Shown here: positions 33,125-42,212 of the stretch, one piece after another
How positions within the stretch are numbered: the stretch's first letter is position 1
How the letters are laid out: every line of letters begins with the position of its first letter
Source of the DNA: Nostocoides sp. HKS02
GTDB lineage: Bacteria > Actinomycetota > Actinomycetes > Actinomycetales > Dermatophilaceae
Length of the DNA stretch: 64,000 nt
Direction: 5' to 3'
Assembly: GCF_009707485.1 (NCBI RefSeq)
Contig: NZ_CP046121.1
Coordinates: forward strand, 1,116,001 to 1,180,000
Notes under the pieces: model-generated
Databases searched by the model: none
Told to the model about the DNA's origin: nothing
What the model saw: only the letters and a program-made list of their open reading frames with translations
Translations under genes and position numbers: made by a program

Positions 33125-33879
33125 CGGTCCAGCGAGCGACGGCGGCCCGGGCTCAGGTCGACCTGACCGGTTTCGACCACCTCCTGGGCGATGTCGGCGA
33201 GCTTGCGGTTCGCCCGCTGGCTCGCGACCGCCAACACGGTGAACGCCTGCTGACGGGTGAGTCTGAACCGCGCCATGAGGATTCCGATCGCGGTGCCGAT
33301 GTCGCGGTTGGTCTCGAGCGCACGCTGCAGGTTGGCCGCCTGCTCCTCGCTGGTCGCGGCCTTGACTGCCATGGCGCCGTGGGTGGCGAGCAGCAAGCCG
33401 ACCATCGCTGCCTCGTCGTCGAACGCATCGACGGTGCGGGAGTAGAGGTTCAGCCCACCGATGACGTGGTCCCGCTCGAGGAACAACCGGTACGAGAGCA
33501 TGCTCGCCATCCCCACCTCGGCCGACACGCGACGGCCGAACTCGGGCCAGCGGTCGTCGGCCGCCAGGTTGCCCGGTCGGTAGACGGCCTCGTCGAGGAT
33601 GGCGTCCACGCACGGTCCAGACCCCAGCTCGTACTGGATGTGGTCGGCGCGCCGGCAGTCGTCGTCGGTCGCGGCCACCGTCTCGAACCGACCGTCGATC
33701 AGGGTGGTCACGCTGGCGGACTCGGTCCCGGGGACGCGCTCGACCGCGACCTTGACGAGGGCGTCGAAGGCTGACGACTCCGAGGCGCCCAACAGGGCTC
33801 CCAGCTCGTCAAACGCCGCTGCGACGTGCATGAGCTCGTTGGCCGCGCCTCGGTCTGCCTTCGCGTCCCCTGTCACCAC
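33115..33879 (-). CDS. GAF-ANTAR sensor/RNA-binding regulator
   Basis: A 254-residue protein with an N-terminal GAF domain (about residues 25-165: SGPCVDAILDEAVYRPGNLA, SMLSYRLFLERDHVIGGLNL) and a C-terminal ANTAR domain (about 180-240: ETNRDIGTAIGILMARFRLT, AVASQRANRKLADIAQEVV). ANTAR proteins bind paired hairpins in nascent RNA to prevent termination. GAF-ANTAR proteins of actinobacteria are usually stress or growth regulators. The GTG at 33879 is the first of two tandem GTG codons. No RNA target with the typical twin hairpins was found nearby. Confidence 0.86.
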   Translation of the reverse strand: MVTGDAKADRGAANELMHVAAAFDELGALLGASESSAFDALVKVAVERVPGTESASVTTLIDGRFETVAATDDDCRRADHIQYELGSGPCVDAILDEAVYRPGNLAADDRWPEFGRRVSAEVGMASMLSYRLFLERDHVIGGLNLYSRTVDAFDDEAAMVGLLLATHGAMAVKAATSEEQAANLQRALETNRDIGTAIGILMARFRLTRQQAFTVLAVASQRANRKLADIAQEVVETGQVDLSPGRRRSLDREG

Positions 33880-34014
33880 TCACCACCCGGGTTGCCCGTG
33901 TGCTCGACGACCACCGGTCGTCGGATCCCACGGTAACCCTCACCGGCGGCGATGAGCACCAGGTCGCCCGTTCGTTCGGGTTTGCCCGGACGCGCAAGCG
34001 GGCATCTGTCCGGT

Positions 34015-34704
34015 ATGCCTGCATCAGAGGCGGCGCTGCCGTATGCCGGCGTGGTGTTCGACGTCGACGGGACCCTGGTCGACACGAACTACATCCACGC
34101 ACTGTGCTGGTGGCAGGCCTTTTCGCAGTTCGGGCACGTCGTCCCGATGGCGCGGCTGCACCGGGCGATCGGGATGGGGGCGGAGCACCTCGTGCCCCAC
34201 GTGCTGGGGCGCGACCACCCGCCGAAGGAGACGGGCGACCTCGCGGCTGCCCACGGCATCCTGTTCGCCACCTGGTGGGAGCTGGTCCAGCCGCTGCCCG
34301 GCGCGGAGAACCTCCTACGGTGGTGCTGGACGCAGCAGCTCACCACGGCGATCGCGAGCTCCTCCCACTCGCGCGAGCTCGACGCCATGCTGGACGTCTT
34401 GGGGCGGCCCGACCTCGACGTCATCGTCTCGGGTGACGACGTCGACGAGGCGAAGCCGAGCCCTGACGTGCTCACGGCGGCACTCGAGCGCGCCGACCTC
34501 GAGCCCCAGGACGCGGTCCTCGTGGGGGACTCGGTGTGGGACGTCCGGGCCGCCGCAGCAGCGGGCCTGCCGTGCATCGGACTGACCTGCGGTGGCACGA
34601 GTGCCGCCGAGCTGCTGGCTGCGGGCGCGATCGAGACGTTCGCGGACCCGGAGGCGCTGCTCGACCACTGGCGCGCGGGCGCCCGGGCGAGCAGAGAAGG
34701 CTGA
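34015..34704 (+). CDS. HAD-family hydrolase
   Basis: A 229-residue HAD phosphatase. Motif I is GVVFDVDGTLVDTNYIHALC (nucleophile and acid Asp), motif II lies near TTAIASSSHSRELDAML, motif III Lys is in DEAKPSPDVL and motif IV is AVLVGDSVWDVRAAAAAG. The helical cap between motifs I and II places it with phosphoglycolate phosphatase/beta-phosphoglucomutase-like enzymes. The substrate is not predictable. ATG 34015 is used; an upstream in-frame ATG at 33952 adds residues without homology. Confidence 0.84.
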   Translation: MPASEAALPYAGVVFDVDGTLVDTNYIHALCWWQAFSQFGHVVPMARLHRAIGMGAEHLVPHVLGRDHPPKETGDLAAAHGILFATWWELVQPLPGAENLLRWCWTQQLTTAIASSSHSRELDAMLDVLGRPDLDVIVSGDDVDEAKPSPDVLTAALERADLEPQDAVLVGDSVWDVRAAAAAGLPCIGLTCGGTSAAELLAAGAIETFADPEALLDHWRAGARASREG

Positions 34705-34741
34705 GCCAGGCCCGCCGCGCTCGTCCGTGGAGAGACCGGCG

Positions 34742-36403
34742 CTAGTCCCTGGAGAGCCAGACCGCGGTATCCGGGGGCAGCGCCCCACCGTCCAGCGGCA
34801 TGCTCGACAGGAGCACCCTGCCGGTGAGGGGAACGGCATCGCGCGAGAGGTTGACCACGCAGCGCAGCACGGAGCTGCGGTCGAAGTCGAGGACGCCCGC
34901 GGGAGCCGCACGCCACTCGAGCCCGGTCAGGTGTAGTCCGGACGCCTCCCGCCGCAGACGCAGTGCCTCGCGGTACAGGGAGAGCATCGACGCGGGGTCG
35001 TCCTGCTCGACCTCGGCGGTGAGGGCGCTCCACGCGGCAGGCTGGGGCAGCCACGGCTGCACGCCGGGGGGCGAGAAGCCGAACGGCGGCTCGGCGCCGC
35101 TCCACGGCATCGGCACGCGACACCCGTCCCGCCCTCGCATCTGGCCGCCGCTGCGCGCGAACATCGGGTCCTGCAGCACCTCGTCGGGCAGGTCGTCGAC
35201 CTGGGGCAGCCCCAGCTCCTCACCCTGGTAGATGTAGGCACCCCCCGGCAGGGCGAGCATCAACAGCGCGGCCGCCCGGGCCCGGCGGGTCCCAAGGACC
35301 AGGTCCGAGACCTCGCCCTCGCCGTCGGTGATGAACGCCGAGCTGGTCGTGGCGCGGCCGTAGCGCGTGACGGGACGGATCTCGTCGTGGCTGGTCAGCA
35401 CCCAGGTGGAGGCGGTCCCGAGCGGTGCGAAGAACTCGAGGGTCGCGTCGATGACCGCCCGTAGGTCGTCGGCATCCCAGGCCGACTTCATGTACGGGAA
35501 GTTGAATGCCGTGTGCATCTCGTCGGGTCGCAGGTAGCGGCTGAGGCGCTCCGCACCATTGACCACGGCCTCGGCGACGAAGACCCGGTCGCCGCCATAG
35601 CTGTCGGCGAGCGCCCGCCACCGACGGAAGACGTCATGCACGGTGTCGACGTCCCAGTGCGGGTTGTCGACCCAGTCCACGGTCCGGAACTGCAGGACAC
35701 CCCCGTAGTCGGCGTCGGGCAGCCCCGCCTTCTTGCCCATCGCCGGCGCCGCGTCGATGCGCAACCCGTCGATGCCGCGGTCGAACCAGAACCGCAGGAC
35801 GTCGTCGAAGTCGCTGAGGACCTCGTGGTTGCTCCAGTCGAGATCGGGCTGCTCGGGGGCGAACGAGTGGAGGTACCACTGACCCGGCGACCCATCGGGC
35901 TCGGTGATGCGCGTCCACGCGGGACCACCGAACGCGCTGATCCAGTTGTTGGGCGGGCGCTCCCCCGACTCTCCCTGGCCATCCCGGAAGAAGTACCGGG
36001 CTCGCTCGGGCGAACCCGGGCCGGCCGCGAGCGCCGCCTGGAACCACGGATGCTGGTCGGAGGTGTGGTTCGGCACGAGGTCGGTGATGACGCGCAGGCC
36101 GAGGGTGTGGGCGTCCCTGACGACGGCGTCGGCATCCTCGAGGGTCCCGAACATCGGGTGGATGTCGCGGAAGTCGCTCACGTCGTAGCCACCATCGGCC
36201 ATCGGCGAGGGGTACCAGGGCGAGATCCAGATCCCGTCGACGCCGAGCTCGGCGAGGTACGGCAACCGGGCCCGGAGCCCGGGCAGGTCACCCTCGCCGT
36301 CGCCGTTCCCGTCGGCGAAGCTGCGGGGATAGACCTGGTACATCACCGCGCTGCGCCACCACGCCTCCTGCGGAGGGCTTTCCGGGCTGGGATCGCGGGG
36401 CAT
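34742..36403 (-). CDS. GH13 alpha-glucosidase (oligo-1,6-glucosidase/trehalose-type family)
   Basis: A 553-residue GH13 enzyme without signal peptide. Family regions are VMYQVYPRSFADGNGDGEGD, DLVPNHTSDQHPWF, GIDGLRIDAAPAMGKKAGLP (nucleophile Asp), VFVAEAVVNGAE (acid/base Glu) and VLTSHDEIRPVTRYG (transition-state Asp), with the C-terminal beta domain to 34742. It should hydrolyse short alpha-glucosides in the cytoplasm. The Ile-Asp-Ala-Ala-Pro stretch after the nucleophile is usual for the alpha-glucosidase subfamily. ATG 36403 is chosen over an upstream frame that reads as non-coding. A LacI-like half-palindrome lies upstream. Confidence 0.86.
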   Translation of the reverse strand: MPRDPSPESPPQEAWWRSAVMYQVYPRSFADGNGDGEGDLPGLRARLPYLAELGVDGIWISPWYPSPMADGGYDVSDFRDIHPMFGTLEDADAVVRDAHTLGLRVITDLVPNHTSDQHPWFQAALAAGPGSPERARYFFRDGQGESGERPPNNWISAFGGPAWTRITEPDGSPGQWYLHSFAPEQPDLDWSNHEVLSDFDDVLRFWFDRGIDGLRIDAAPAMGKKAGLPDADYGGVLQFRTVDWVDNPHWDVDTVHDVFRRWRALADSYGGDRVFVAEAVVNGAERLSRYLRPDEMHTAFNFPYMKSAWDADDLRAVIDATLEFFAPLGTASTWVLTSHDEIRPVTRYGRATTSSAFITDGEGEVSDLVLGTRRARAAALLMLALPGGAYIYQGEELGLPQVDDLPDEVLQDPMFARSGGQMRGRDGCRVPMPWSGAEPPFGFSPPGVQPWLPQPAAWSALTAEVEQDDPASMLSLYREALRLRREASGLHLTGLEWRAAPAGVLDFDRSSVLRCVVNLSRDAVPLTGRVLLSSMPLDGGALPPDTAVWLSRD

Positions 36404-36550
36404 GGGGCCTCCTGACGACGGGTGGGGCGCGCAGCGCTGCGGGCTCACCGAGAAACGTACTGGAGCGGGCCCGCCACGGGGAGAGCGTCGTGGGACGTGG
36501 CCGCCGATGGGGCGGCTCTTCGGGTGTTTCCGCAGGTGGGAGGCGGTGTG

Positions 36551-36566
36551 TTGGCAAACCTTTACC
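36551..36566. promoter_or_regulatory. Possible LacI-type operator upstream of the GH13 gene
   Basis: TTGGCAAACCTTTACC is an imperfect palindrome with central pyrimidine/purine symmetry (GGCAAA against TTTACC), as for LacI-family sites, about 150 bases before the GH13 start. No LacI regulator gene lies in the window, so this is weak. Confidence 0.3.
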
Positions 36567-36670
36567 GAGTCTTGACCCGGAGTTTGATTACCCGCGGCCC
36601 TCCGTGGGCAAGTCTCACGGTGAGGGTCTGCCGCGACGATGCGCGCCCCCACCAACCGGAAGGGGGAGTC

Positions 36671-36913
36671 ATGTCGACACCCACCGTGCCCCGCCCCGAC
36701 CTCGACGCGGGCGAGCTCAGCGCGCCTGCCCTGCAGGCCCAGCTTGCCGAGTACCTCTCTCCTGCAGCGTTCCCCGCCACGGCTGACGAGCTCCAGGCCT
36801 CGCTCATCCGGCGCAAGGCGCCGGCGCGGCTGCTCTGGCGGCTGGCGCCGCTCTCGCCGCTGCGGCGCTACTCGTCCCTGGCCGCCGTCATGCAGGATCT
36901 CGACCCGTCGTAG
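36671..36913 (+). CDS. Small DUF2795-like protein
   Basis: An 80-residue protein with ATG 36671 after an AGGGGGAGTC ribosome site. The sequence LAEYLSPAAFPATADELQAS followed by a helix LIRRKAPARLLWRLAPL and SLAAVMQDLD resembles the DUF2795 fold, in which a Pro-rich loop precedes two helices. The family function is unknown. It is divergent from the GH13 gene and followed by convergent exporter genes. Confidence 0.62.
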   Translation: MSTPTVPRPDLDAGELSAPALQAQLAEYLSPAAFPATADELQASLIRRKAPARLLWRLAPLSPLRRYSSLAAVMQDLDPS

Positions 36914-36942
36914 CCGTCTCGACCCGTCCTAGCCACCGAGGC

Positions 36943-37830
36943 TCAGCTGGTGATGTCCTTGCCTGCGAACCGCGCCCACGCCAGCGACCAGAACACCGCG
37001 GCATATGCCGCATCGACCAGCAGTCCGCTGACGACGTTGGTGCTGGCGATCGGATCGCGCAGCAGGTCACCGAACGCCAGCCACTGGTGCACGACGAGCC
37101 ACGGGTGCAGCCAGGCCAGCTGCGGCACGCTGTCCATGATCCAGGACACGATGGTGAAGATCATCAGGGCGATCGCCGCCGCGATGGGCTGCTCGGTCAG
37201 CGTCGAGATGAACAGCCCCACCGCCGCCAGGGCCGCCAGCCCGGCGCTGAGGTAGAGCATCACCAGCACGAGCCGCCAGACCGCTGCCCCAAAGGGGATC
37301 TGCGAGCCGGACAGCGTCGTGAGCTCACCGGTGCCGAACAGGGCGATGCCGACGAGCGCGCCGGGCAGCGCGACAGCACAGATCCCCCACACGGCGCCGA
37401 TGCACAGCGACACGTACTTCACCACGAGCAGCCGGGTCCGGTGGACCGGCACGGTGAGCAGGTAGCGCAGCGTGCCGATGTTGGCCTCGCCGGCAATGGC
37501 ATCGCCCGCGAGCATGGCCATCGCCAACGGCAGGAACATCCCGATCTCGACGCCGAGCGCCGCCAGCGGGACGAAGAGCCCGTTGGACGTGATCGAGGCG
37601 AAGAAGTCGGGTCCGTCGCCGCCACCGCCGGGCTTGGAGACCTTGACGGCGATGGCCATGACCACCGGGACCGCCGCGAGGACGGCCAGACCCGCTTGGT
37701 TGCGCCGTCGCCCGGCGATGATCCGCAGCTCCGAGCGCAGGAGCCGGGTCGACAACCGTGCCCCGACGCCGGGGCGGCCCACGTCCGCCGGACGCGTCCC
37801 GCCCGGGCGAGCCACCTCAACCGCTGACAT
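36943..37830 (-). CDS. ABC-2 type transporter permease
   Basis: A 295-residue membrane protein with about six helices: LAVLAAVPVVMAIAVKV, LFVPLAALGVEIGMFLPLAM, AVWGICAVALPGALVGIALF, LVLVMLYLSAGLAALAAVGL, IAAAIALMIFTIVSWIM and a final segment near AAYAAVFWSLAWARF. The GDAIAGEANIGTLRYLL loop is typical of ABC-2 exporters that partner NodI/CcmA-like ATPases. It overlaps the ATPase gene by 14 bases and is its partner. Cargo unknown. Confidence 0.84.
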   Translation of the reverse strand: MSAVEVARPGGTRPADVGRPGVGARLSTRLLRSELRIIAGRRRNQAGLAVLAAVPVVMAIAVKVSKPGGGGDGPDFFASITSNGLFVPLAALGVEIGMFLPLAMAMLAGDAIAGEANIGTLRYLLTVPVHRTRLLVVKYVSLCIGAVWGICAVALPGALVGIALFGTGELTTLSGSQIPFGAAVWRLVLVMLYLSAGLAALAAVGLFISTLTEQPIAAAIALMIFTIVSWIMDSVPQLAWLHPWLVVHQWLAFGDLLRDPIASTNVVSGLLVDAAYAAVFWSLAWARFAGKDITS

Positions 37831-38824
37831 CGAAGCCCTCCCCCGTCAGGGAGACGAACAGGTCCTCCAGGCTCGGCGCGCTCACGTCGAACGCGCGCAC
37901 GCCGACACCGGCACCCACGAGCGCGGCCACGATGTCCTCTGGGGCGAGGGAGTCCGGTATGCCGCGCACCACCCCGTGCTCGACCTCCACCTCGCGGACG
38001 CCAAGACCGACGAGGAGCCGCGAGGCGGCCTCGACCTGCCCCGTCTCGAGCCGCAGCCGGGACGTCCCGGTGCCGCGCACGTCGGCAACACCGCCCTGGG
38101 CGACCAGCCTGCCGTCGCGCATCACACCGAGGTGGGTGCAGATCTGCTCCACCTCCGAGAGCAGGTGGCTCGAGACGAAGACGGTCGCGCCATCGGCCGC
38201 GAGGGAGCCGATCAGCGACCGCACCTCCCGCGTGCCCTGGGGGTCGAGCCCGTTGGTCGGCTCGTCGAGGACCAGCAGGTCGCGTGGGGCGAGCAGGGCC
38301 GCGGCGATCGCCAACCGTTGCCGCATGCCCAGCGAGTACGCGCGGTACCGCTTCTGCGCGGCTGCCAAGAGCCCGACCCGGTCGAGCGCGGCGTCGATCC
38401 GCCGACCCGTGGTCCGAGGGTCGGCGAGCAGGTCTGCGGCATCGAGCCGGGCGAGGTTCGCCCGGCCCGACAGGTAGGGGTGGAAGGCGGGCCCCTCGAC
38501 CAGGGACCCGACCCGGTGGAGGGCCTCGTTGGCCCGCTCCGGGATGGGCATGCCGAGCAGCTCACGGGTGCCTGCGGTGGGAGTCACCAGGCCCAGCAGC
38601 ATCCGGATCGTGGTGGTCTTGCCCGACCCGTTGGGTCCGAGGAAGCCGTACACCGCCCCGCGGGGAACGCTCAGGTCGATGGCGTCGACGGCCACCTGGG
38701 TGCCGAACCGTTTCGTCAGCCCATGGGTCTGCAGGGCGAGCTCGCCGACCCTGCCGTCACCGGGTCGCGGGCCTGCGGCTCCACGCACCACGGTGTGCGC
38801 GGGCACCTCGGTGAGCTGGGTCAT
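37817..38824 (-). CDS. ABC transporter ATP-binding protein
   Basis: A 335-residue ATPase with Walker A GPNGSGKTTTIRML, signature AYSLGMRQRLAIAAALLA and Walker B LLVLDEPTNGLDPQG, followed by the H-loop VFVSSHLLSEVEQICTH. The C-terminal extension (about residues 240-335) is of the CcmA/DrrA type. It powers the ABC-2 permease encoded next. Its start overlaps the stop of the LolA/RseB-like gene (ATGA), so the three genes are one operon. Confidence 0.88.
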   Translation of the reverse strand: MTQLTEVPAHTVVRGAAGPRPGDGRVGELALQTHGLTKRFGTQVAVDAIDLSVPRGAVYGFLGPNGSGKTTTIRMLLGLVTPTAGTRELLGMPIPERANEALHRVGSLVEGPAFHPYLSGRANLARLDAADLLADPRTTGRRIDAALDRVGLLAAAQKRYRAYSLGMRQRLAIAAALLAPRDLLVLDEPTNGLDPQGTREVRSLIGSLAADGATVFVSSHLLSEVEQICTHLGVMRDGRLVAQGGVADVRGTGTSRLRLETGQVEAASRLLVGLGVREVEVEHGVVRGIPDSLAPEDIVAALVGAGVGVRAFDVSAPSLEDLFVSLTGEGFDVSG

Positions 38825-39942
38825 CGAGCCGCCAGCGCGGCATACAACCGAGCAGGTGCGACGGCGCCGACGGCCACCCGGCCGTCGTCTGCGATCACGA
38901 CCGAGAACAACGTCCCCTGCAGCACCCGACCGCTGCCCCAGCTGCCGGAGACGGCCGGGAGGCTGCGGAGGATGCCGGCCAGCTGCCGACTCGCGCTGGC
39001 CGCCGAGCCGACAGAGGTGCCCTGCGGCAGGGTGGCGACGACGACGGTCGACCAGCCGGACCCGACGGTCTTGACCGCCTTGGCGGCGGCGGTCTTGGAC
39101 GTACCGGTCTTGGGAGCCTCTGCCGTGGGCATGGGGGTAGTGGACTGGGTGACCTTGGTGCCGGGCGGTGGGTTGAACGCGAAGTTCGACGCGTCAGGCT
39201 TGCCGAAGGAGACCTGGCTGAAGCTCACCTCGAACGCCGGGTTCGCCGACTTCACGGAGTAGACCTGCACGCGCAGCGGCACGTGCTCGGTGGCGTCGAT
39301 GGCGATCCGGACCTGTGCGACCAGGGTGCTCGGGTCCTTGGGGCGCAGGACGAGCTCGTAGGCCGCCTCGCCCGCCACGGTCGTCGCGCCGGAGGTCGTC
39401 ACGGAGGTCGTGGGGTCGAGGGCCTTGAGCGCCTCGTCGGCGGCGGCCTGGGGCGAGGTCGGCAGCTCGGGCGTGGGCTGCGGCTCCGGGTGACCGGCCG
39501 GCAGGGTCGAGTGGGTGGCCGTCTTGTCCTTGCTCGACCAGACCCAGACGTCGTTGCCGTTCCGGATCACGTCGGACTCGCCGAGGCTGCCGAGGAGCGC
39601 GACCCGCGCCTTGGCGGGGCCGGCGTACCAGATCCGCCACGTGTGGGTGCCGCTGATCGTCGACGTCAGCGAGGACGAACCACCCCCGACACCCGCGCCG
39701 CTCAGGCCGGGCAGCTCGGGCAGGCCGAGGTTGGATGTCTGGACCACGGTGCCCGAGATCCCCGACAGCCGCGCCCGCTGCACGTCGACGAGCAGCTGGG
39801 CGGCCGTGCGCGGCGGCAGGCTGGGGCCGGCGCTCGCGGTCTGGTTCGCGGCTAGGGCCACCGCGCCGATGGTCGCGAGCACGGCGCCGGGAACGGCCCA
39901 TCGGGCCCTGGGGTGGTCCACGAAAAGACTCATGCCGCTCAT
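38821..39942 (-). CDS. LolA/RseB-like exported protein
   Basis: A 373-residue protein with an N-terminal membrane/signal segment (WAVPGAVLATIGAVALAANQ) and a large beta-rich part with TAAQLLVDVQRARLSGISGT, WRIWYAGPAKARVALLGSLG and VRIAIDATEHVPLRVQVYSV, which recalls LolA/RseB-type half-barrels that sense or carry lipoproteins. It lacks a lipobox Cys. It is first in the exporter operon and divergent from a response regulator, so it may report envelope stress to that system. ATG 39942 is used; 39933 is also possible. Confidence 0.72.
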   Translation of the reverse strand: MSGMSLFVDHPRARWAVPGAVLATIGAVALAANQTASAGPSLPPRTAAQLLVDVQRARLSGISGTVVQTSNLGLPELPGLSGAGVGGGSSSLTSTISGTHTWRIWYAGPAKARVALLGSLGESDVIRNGNDVWVWSSKDKTATHSTLPAGHPEPQPTPELPTSPQAAADEALKALDPTTSVTTSGATTVAGEAAYELVLRPKDPSTLVAQVRIAIDATEHVPLRVQVYSVKSANPAFEVSFSQVSFGKPDASNFAFNPPPGTKVTQSTTPMPTAEAPKTGTSKTAAAKAVKTVGSGWSTVVVATLPQGTSVGSAASASRQLAGILRSLPAVSGSWGSGRVLQGTLFSVVIADDGRVAVGAVAPARLYAALAAR

Positions 39943-39954
39943 GATGGCTCGCGA

Positions 39955-39973
39955 TTGTGAGACGGTTCTGAGA
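39955..39973. promoter_or_regulatory. Direct repeats with 11-bp period in the divergent promoter (OmpR-type site)
   Basis: TTGTGAGA (39955-39962) and TTCTGAGA (39966-39973) lie in tandem with 11-bp spacing between the LolA/RseB-like gene and the response regulator. OmpR/PhoB-family regulators bind such repeats. The same CTGAGA word, in the opposite orientation and with the same period, recurs at 42039-42055. Confidence 0.5.
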
Positions 39974-39994
39974 ACCCCGTGCCAAGGTGATGGC

Positions 39995-40651
39995 GTGCGA
40001 CTGCTGATCGTCGAGGACGAGGAACGGATGGCGGCGGCGCTGGCCAAGGGGCTGCGCGCCGAGGGCTTCGTCGTCGACGTCCGGCCTGACGGGCCGCAGG
40101 GGCTGGAGGCGGCTCGCTTCGGGGCCTACGACGCCGTCGTGCTCGACATCATGCTCCCGGGCATGTCGGGGTACACCGTGGTCCGGACGCTGCGCGAGGA
40201 GCAGAACTGGGTCCCCGTCCTCCTGCTCTCGGCCAAGGACGGCGAGTACGACCAGGCTGACGGCCTCGACTACGGCGCCGACGACTACCTCACGAAGCCC
40301 TTCTCGTTCGTCGTGCTGCTGGCTCGGCTGCGGGCGATGCTGCGCCGGGGGGCGTCGCCACGCGCCACGGTGCTCGAGGCCGCCGGTGTCCACCTCGACC
40401 CCGCCTCGCGACGGGTGGAGGTCGACGGGGCTCCCGTCGACCTGTCGCGGCGCGAGTTCCTCGTCCTCGAACACCTGATGCGAGCCCACCCAGCCGTCGT
40501 GACCCGCGAGTCCCTGCTCGACGAGGTGTGGGGGGCCGCGGGTGCCGGGCACGGAAACGTCGCCGAGGTCTACGTGGGCTACCTGCGCCGCAAGCTCGGC
40601 CGCGAGCGCATCGAGACGGTGCGTGGCGTCGGCTACCGGCTGCGCTCGTGA
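39995..40651 (+). CDS. OmpR-family response regulator
   Basis: A 218-residue regulator with a receiver domain (acidic cluster VEDEE, phospho-Asp in VVLDIMLPGMSGY, Lys in DDYLTKPFSF) and a C-terminal winged helix with LSRREFLVLEHLMRAHP and YVGYLRRKLGRERIETVRGV. The GTG at 39995 is chosen because the receiver begins there. Its stop overlaps the kinase start (GTGA). It is 52 bases from the divergent LolA/RseB-like gene and probably regulates it. It is a paralogue of the regulator at 43723. Confidence 0.88.
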   Translation: MRLLIVEDEERMAAALAKGLRAEGFVVDVRPDGPQGLEAARFGAYDAVVLDIMLPGMSGYTVVRTLREEQNWVPVLLLSAKDGEYDQADGLDYGADDYLTKPFSFVVLLARLRAMLRRGASPRATVLEAAGVHLDPASRRVEVDGAPVDLSRREFLVLEHLMRAHPAVVTRESLLDEVWGAAGAGHGNVAEVYVGYLRRKLGRERIETVRGVGYRLRS

Positions 40652-42015
40652 GCGGCTGGCTGGCCCGCCTCAGCCTCCGGTGGCGCCTGATGGCCCTCGG
40701 GATCGCCGGCGTCGCCGGAGCCCTGGTGATCGCCGGACTGCTCCTGTATGCCGCGACGAGCGCCTCGTTGCGGCAGGCGACCGAGCAGGAGGCACGCTCG
40801 AGCGCGACCGACGTGGCCAGTCTCGTGAACGCGGGAAGGCTGCCCCAACCAGTGCCCGTGAGCGGCGCGTTGGTGGTCCAGGTGCTTGACAGCCGCAACC
40901 GAGTCGTGGGTGGGTCCGCGACCGCGGACCGGCTCACCTCGCTCGTCACCGCGGCCCAGCGCGCGCAGCTGTCGTCGGGAGCCGTGCTCGAGATCCCGGG
41001 CAACCGGGCCGGAGTCTCCGGGTCACTGCTCGCGGTGGGCGTGCCGGCCGGCCCGGGTGCGGCCCGGGTGCTCGTGGTGGCCGCAGTGCCCACTGTCGAT
41101 CTCGAGACCAGCCGCAGGGTCCTGCGAACCCTCATGCTCGTCTTCTTCCCCCTCTTCCTCCTGCTCATCGCGCTGATCGCCTACCGCGTGGTGGGCCTGG
41201 CGCTGCGCCCGGTCGACCGGCTGCGCCAGGGCGCGGAGCGGATCGGCGACTCGGCGGACCTCACCGAGCGCCTGCCGGTGCTGGCCGCCCGCGACGAGAT
41301 CAGCGCGCTCGCGACCACCCTCAACGAGATGCTGGCCCGGCTCTCCGCGGCGCACGACAAGCAGCGCACCTTCGTCGCCGACGCCGCCCACGAGCTCCGC
41401 AGCCCACTCGCCTCCCTGCAGACCCAGCTCGAGGTGGCGCAGCACGTGGGCGAGGGCGGGGAGCTGCCCGCGGAGCTGCTGCCCGACGTGCAACGGCTGG
41501 CGGCTCTCGTGGAGGACCTGCTCGTCCTGGCCCGCAGCGGCACCGAGGCGGGGCCCGTGCGCACCGAGGACCTCGGCCTCGGCTCGGTGGTCGACGACGT
41601 GCTCACCCGGTATGCCGGGGCGCGCGTTCCGGTGCGCCGCTCCGCCGCGCCGGGCTCGCGGTCCGGTGCCGACCCGGTGGTCGTGGCCAGTCGCGACGAT
41701 GTCGAGCGCGCCCTGGCCAACCTCGTGGACAACGCCGTGCGCCACGCCACCGGCAGCGTCACCGTCTCGGTGGACTCCGGCGAACGGACCGCCCGGGTGG
41801 TCGTCCGTGACGACGGCGGCGGCATACCGCAGGCGGACCTGGAACGGGTCTTCGACCGCTTCGCGCGCCTCGACGAGGGCCGCGCCCGGGACTCGGGCGG
41901 CAGCGGGCTCGGGCTGGCGATCACCCGCGAGCTGTTGCGTCGCAACGGTGCCCGGGTGTGGTTGGAGGACGGCAGTCCCGGGGTGAGGGCAGTCGTGGCG
42001 TTCGACCTCGCCTGA
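40648..42015 (+). CDS. HAMP-containing sensor histidine kinase
   Basis: A 455-residue kinase. A first membrane helix (LMALGIAGVAGALVIAGLLL) and a second (LRTLMLVFFPLFLLLIALIA) flank a roughly 120-residue extracellular sensor domain, followed by HAMP, the H-box FVADAAHELRSPLASLQT, the N-box ALANLVDNAVRHATGS and the G-boxes VRDDGGGIPQ and DSGGSGLGLAITRELL. The GTG start overlaps the regulator stop, so the two are a classic coupled pair. The signal is unknown; envelope stress is plausible from the neighbouring LolA/RseB-like gene. Confidence 0.88.
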   Translation: MSGWLARLSLRWRLMALGIAGVAGALVIAGLLLYAATSASLRQATEQEARSSATDVASLVNAGRLPQPVPVSGALVVQVLDSRNRVVGGSATADRLTSLVTAAQRAQLSSGAVLEIPGNRAGVSGSLLAVGVPAGPGAARVLVVAAVPTVDLETSRRVLRTLMLVFFPLFLLLIALIAYRVVGLALRPVDRLRQGAERIGDSADLTERLPVLAARDEISALATTLNEMLARLSAAHDKQRTFVADAAHELRSPLASLQTQLEVAQHVGEGGELPAELLPDVQRLAALVEDLLVLARSGTEAGPVRTEDLGLGSVVDDVLTRYAGARVPVRRSAAPGSRSGADPVVVASRDDVERALANLVDNAVRHATGSVTVSVDSGERTARVVVRDDGGGIPQADLERVFDRFARLDEGRARDSGGSGLGLAITRELLRRNGARVWLEDGSPGVRAVVAFDLA

Positions 42016-42038
42016 CCCTGAAGGGTGGGTCGTCTCGG

Positions 42039-42055
42039 TCTCAGGTGGCTCTCAG
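42039..42055. promoter_or_regulatory. TCTCAG direct repeats with 11-bp period
   Basis: TCTCAG at 42039-42044 recurs at 42050-42055 with 11-bp spacing, the reverse complement of the CTGAGA repeats at 39955-39973. It lies 24 bases after the kinase stop and 26 bases before a short open frame, so it is a candidate target of the adjacent response regulator. Confidence 0.48.
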
Positions 42056-42080
42056 CGAGTGTCGCGCAGGCTGTGCGGCG

Positions 42081-42200
42081 ATGAGCAGATCGTCCACCTC
42101 TCTCACCAGCGCCACGGCGCTGGTCGCCCACCTCGCCCGCTCCCGCCGCGACCAGACCCCTGCCCGGGTCTTGCTGGAGCCCGAGGACGCGCACGCCTGA
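42081..42200 (+). CDS. Candidate 39-residue small protein or small RNA unit
   Basis: A short frame, MSRSSTSLTSATALVAHLAR then SRRDQTPARVLLEPEDAHA, from ATG 42081. It lies between an 11-bp direct repeat (42039-42055) and a 14-bp hairpin terminator (42213-42250), which together define a small transcription unit. The peptide has no recognisable domain and the ribosome site is weak, so the unit may instead make a small RNA. Confidence 0.3.
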   Translation: MSRSSTSLTSATALVAHLARSRRDQTPARVLLEPEDAHA

Positions 42201-42212
42201 GCGTGTGCGTGG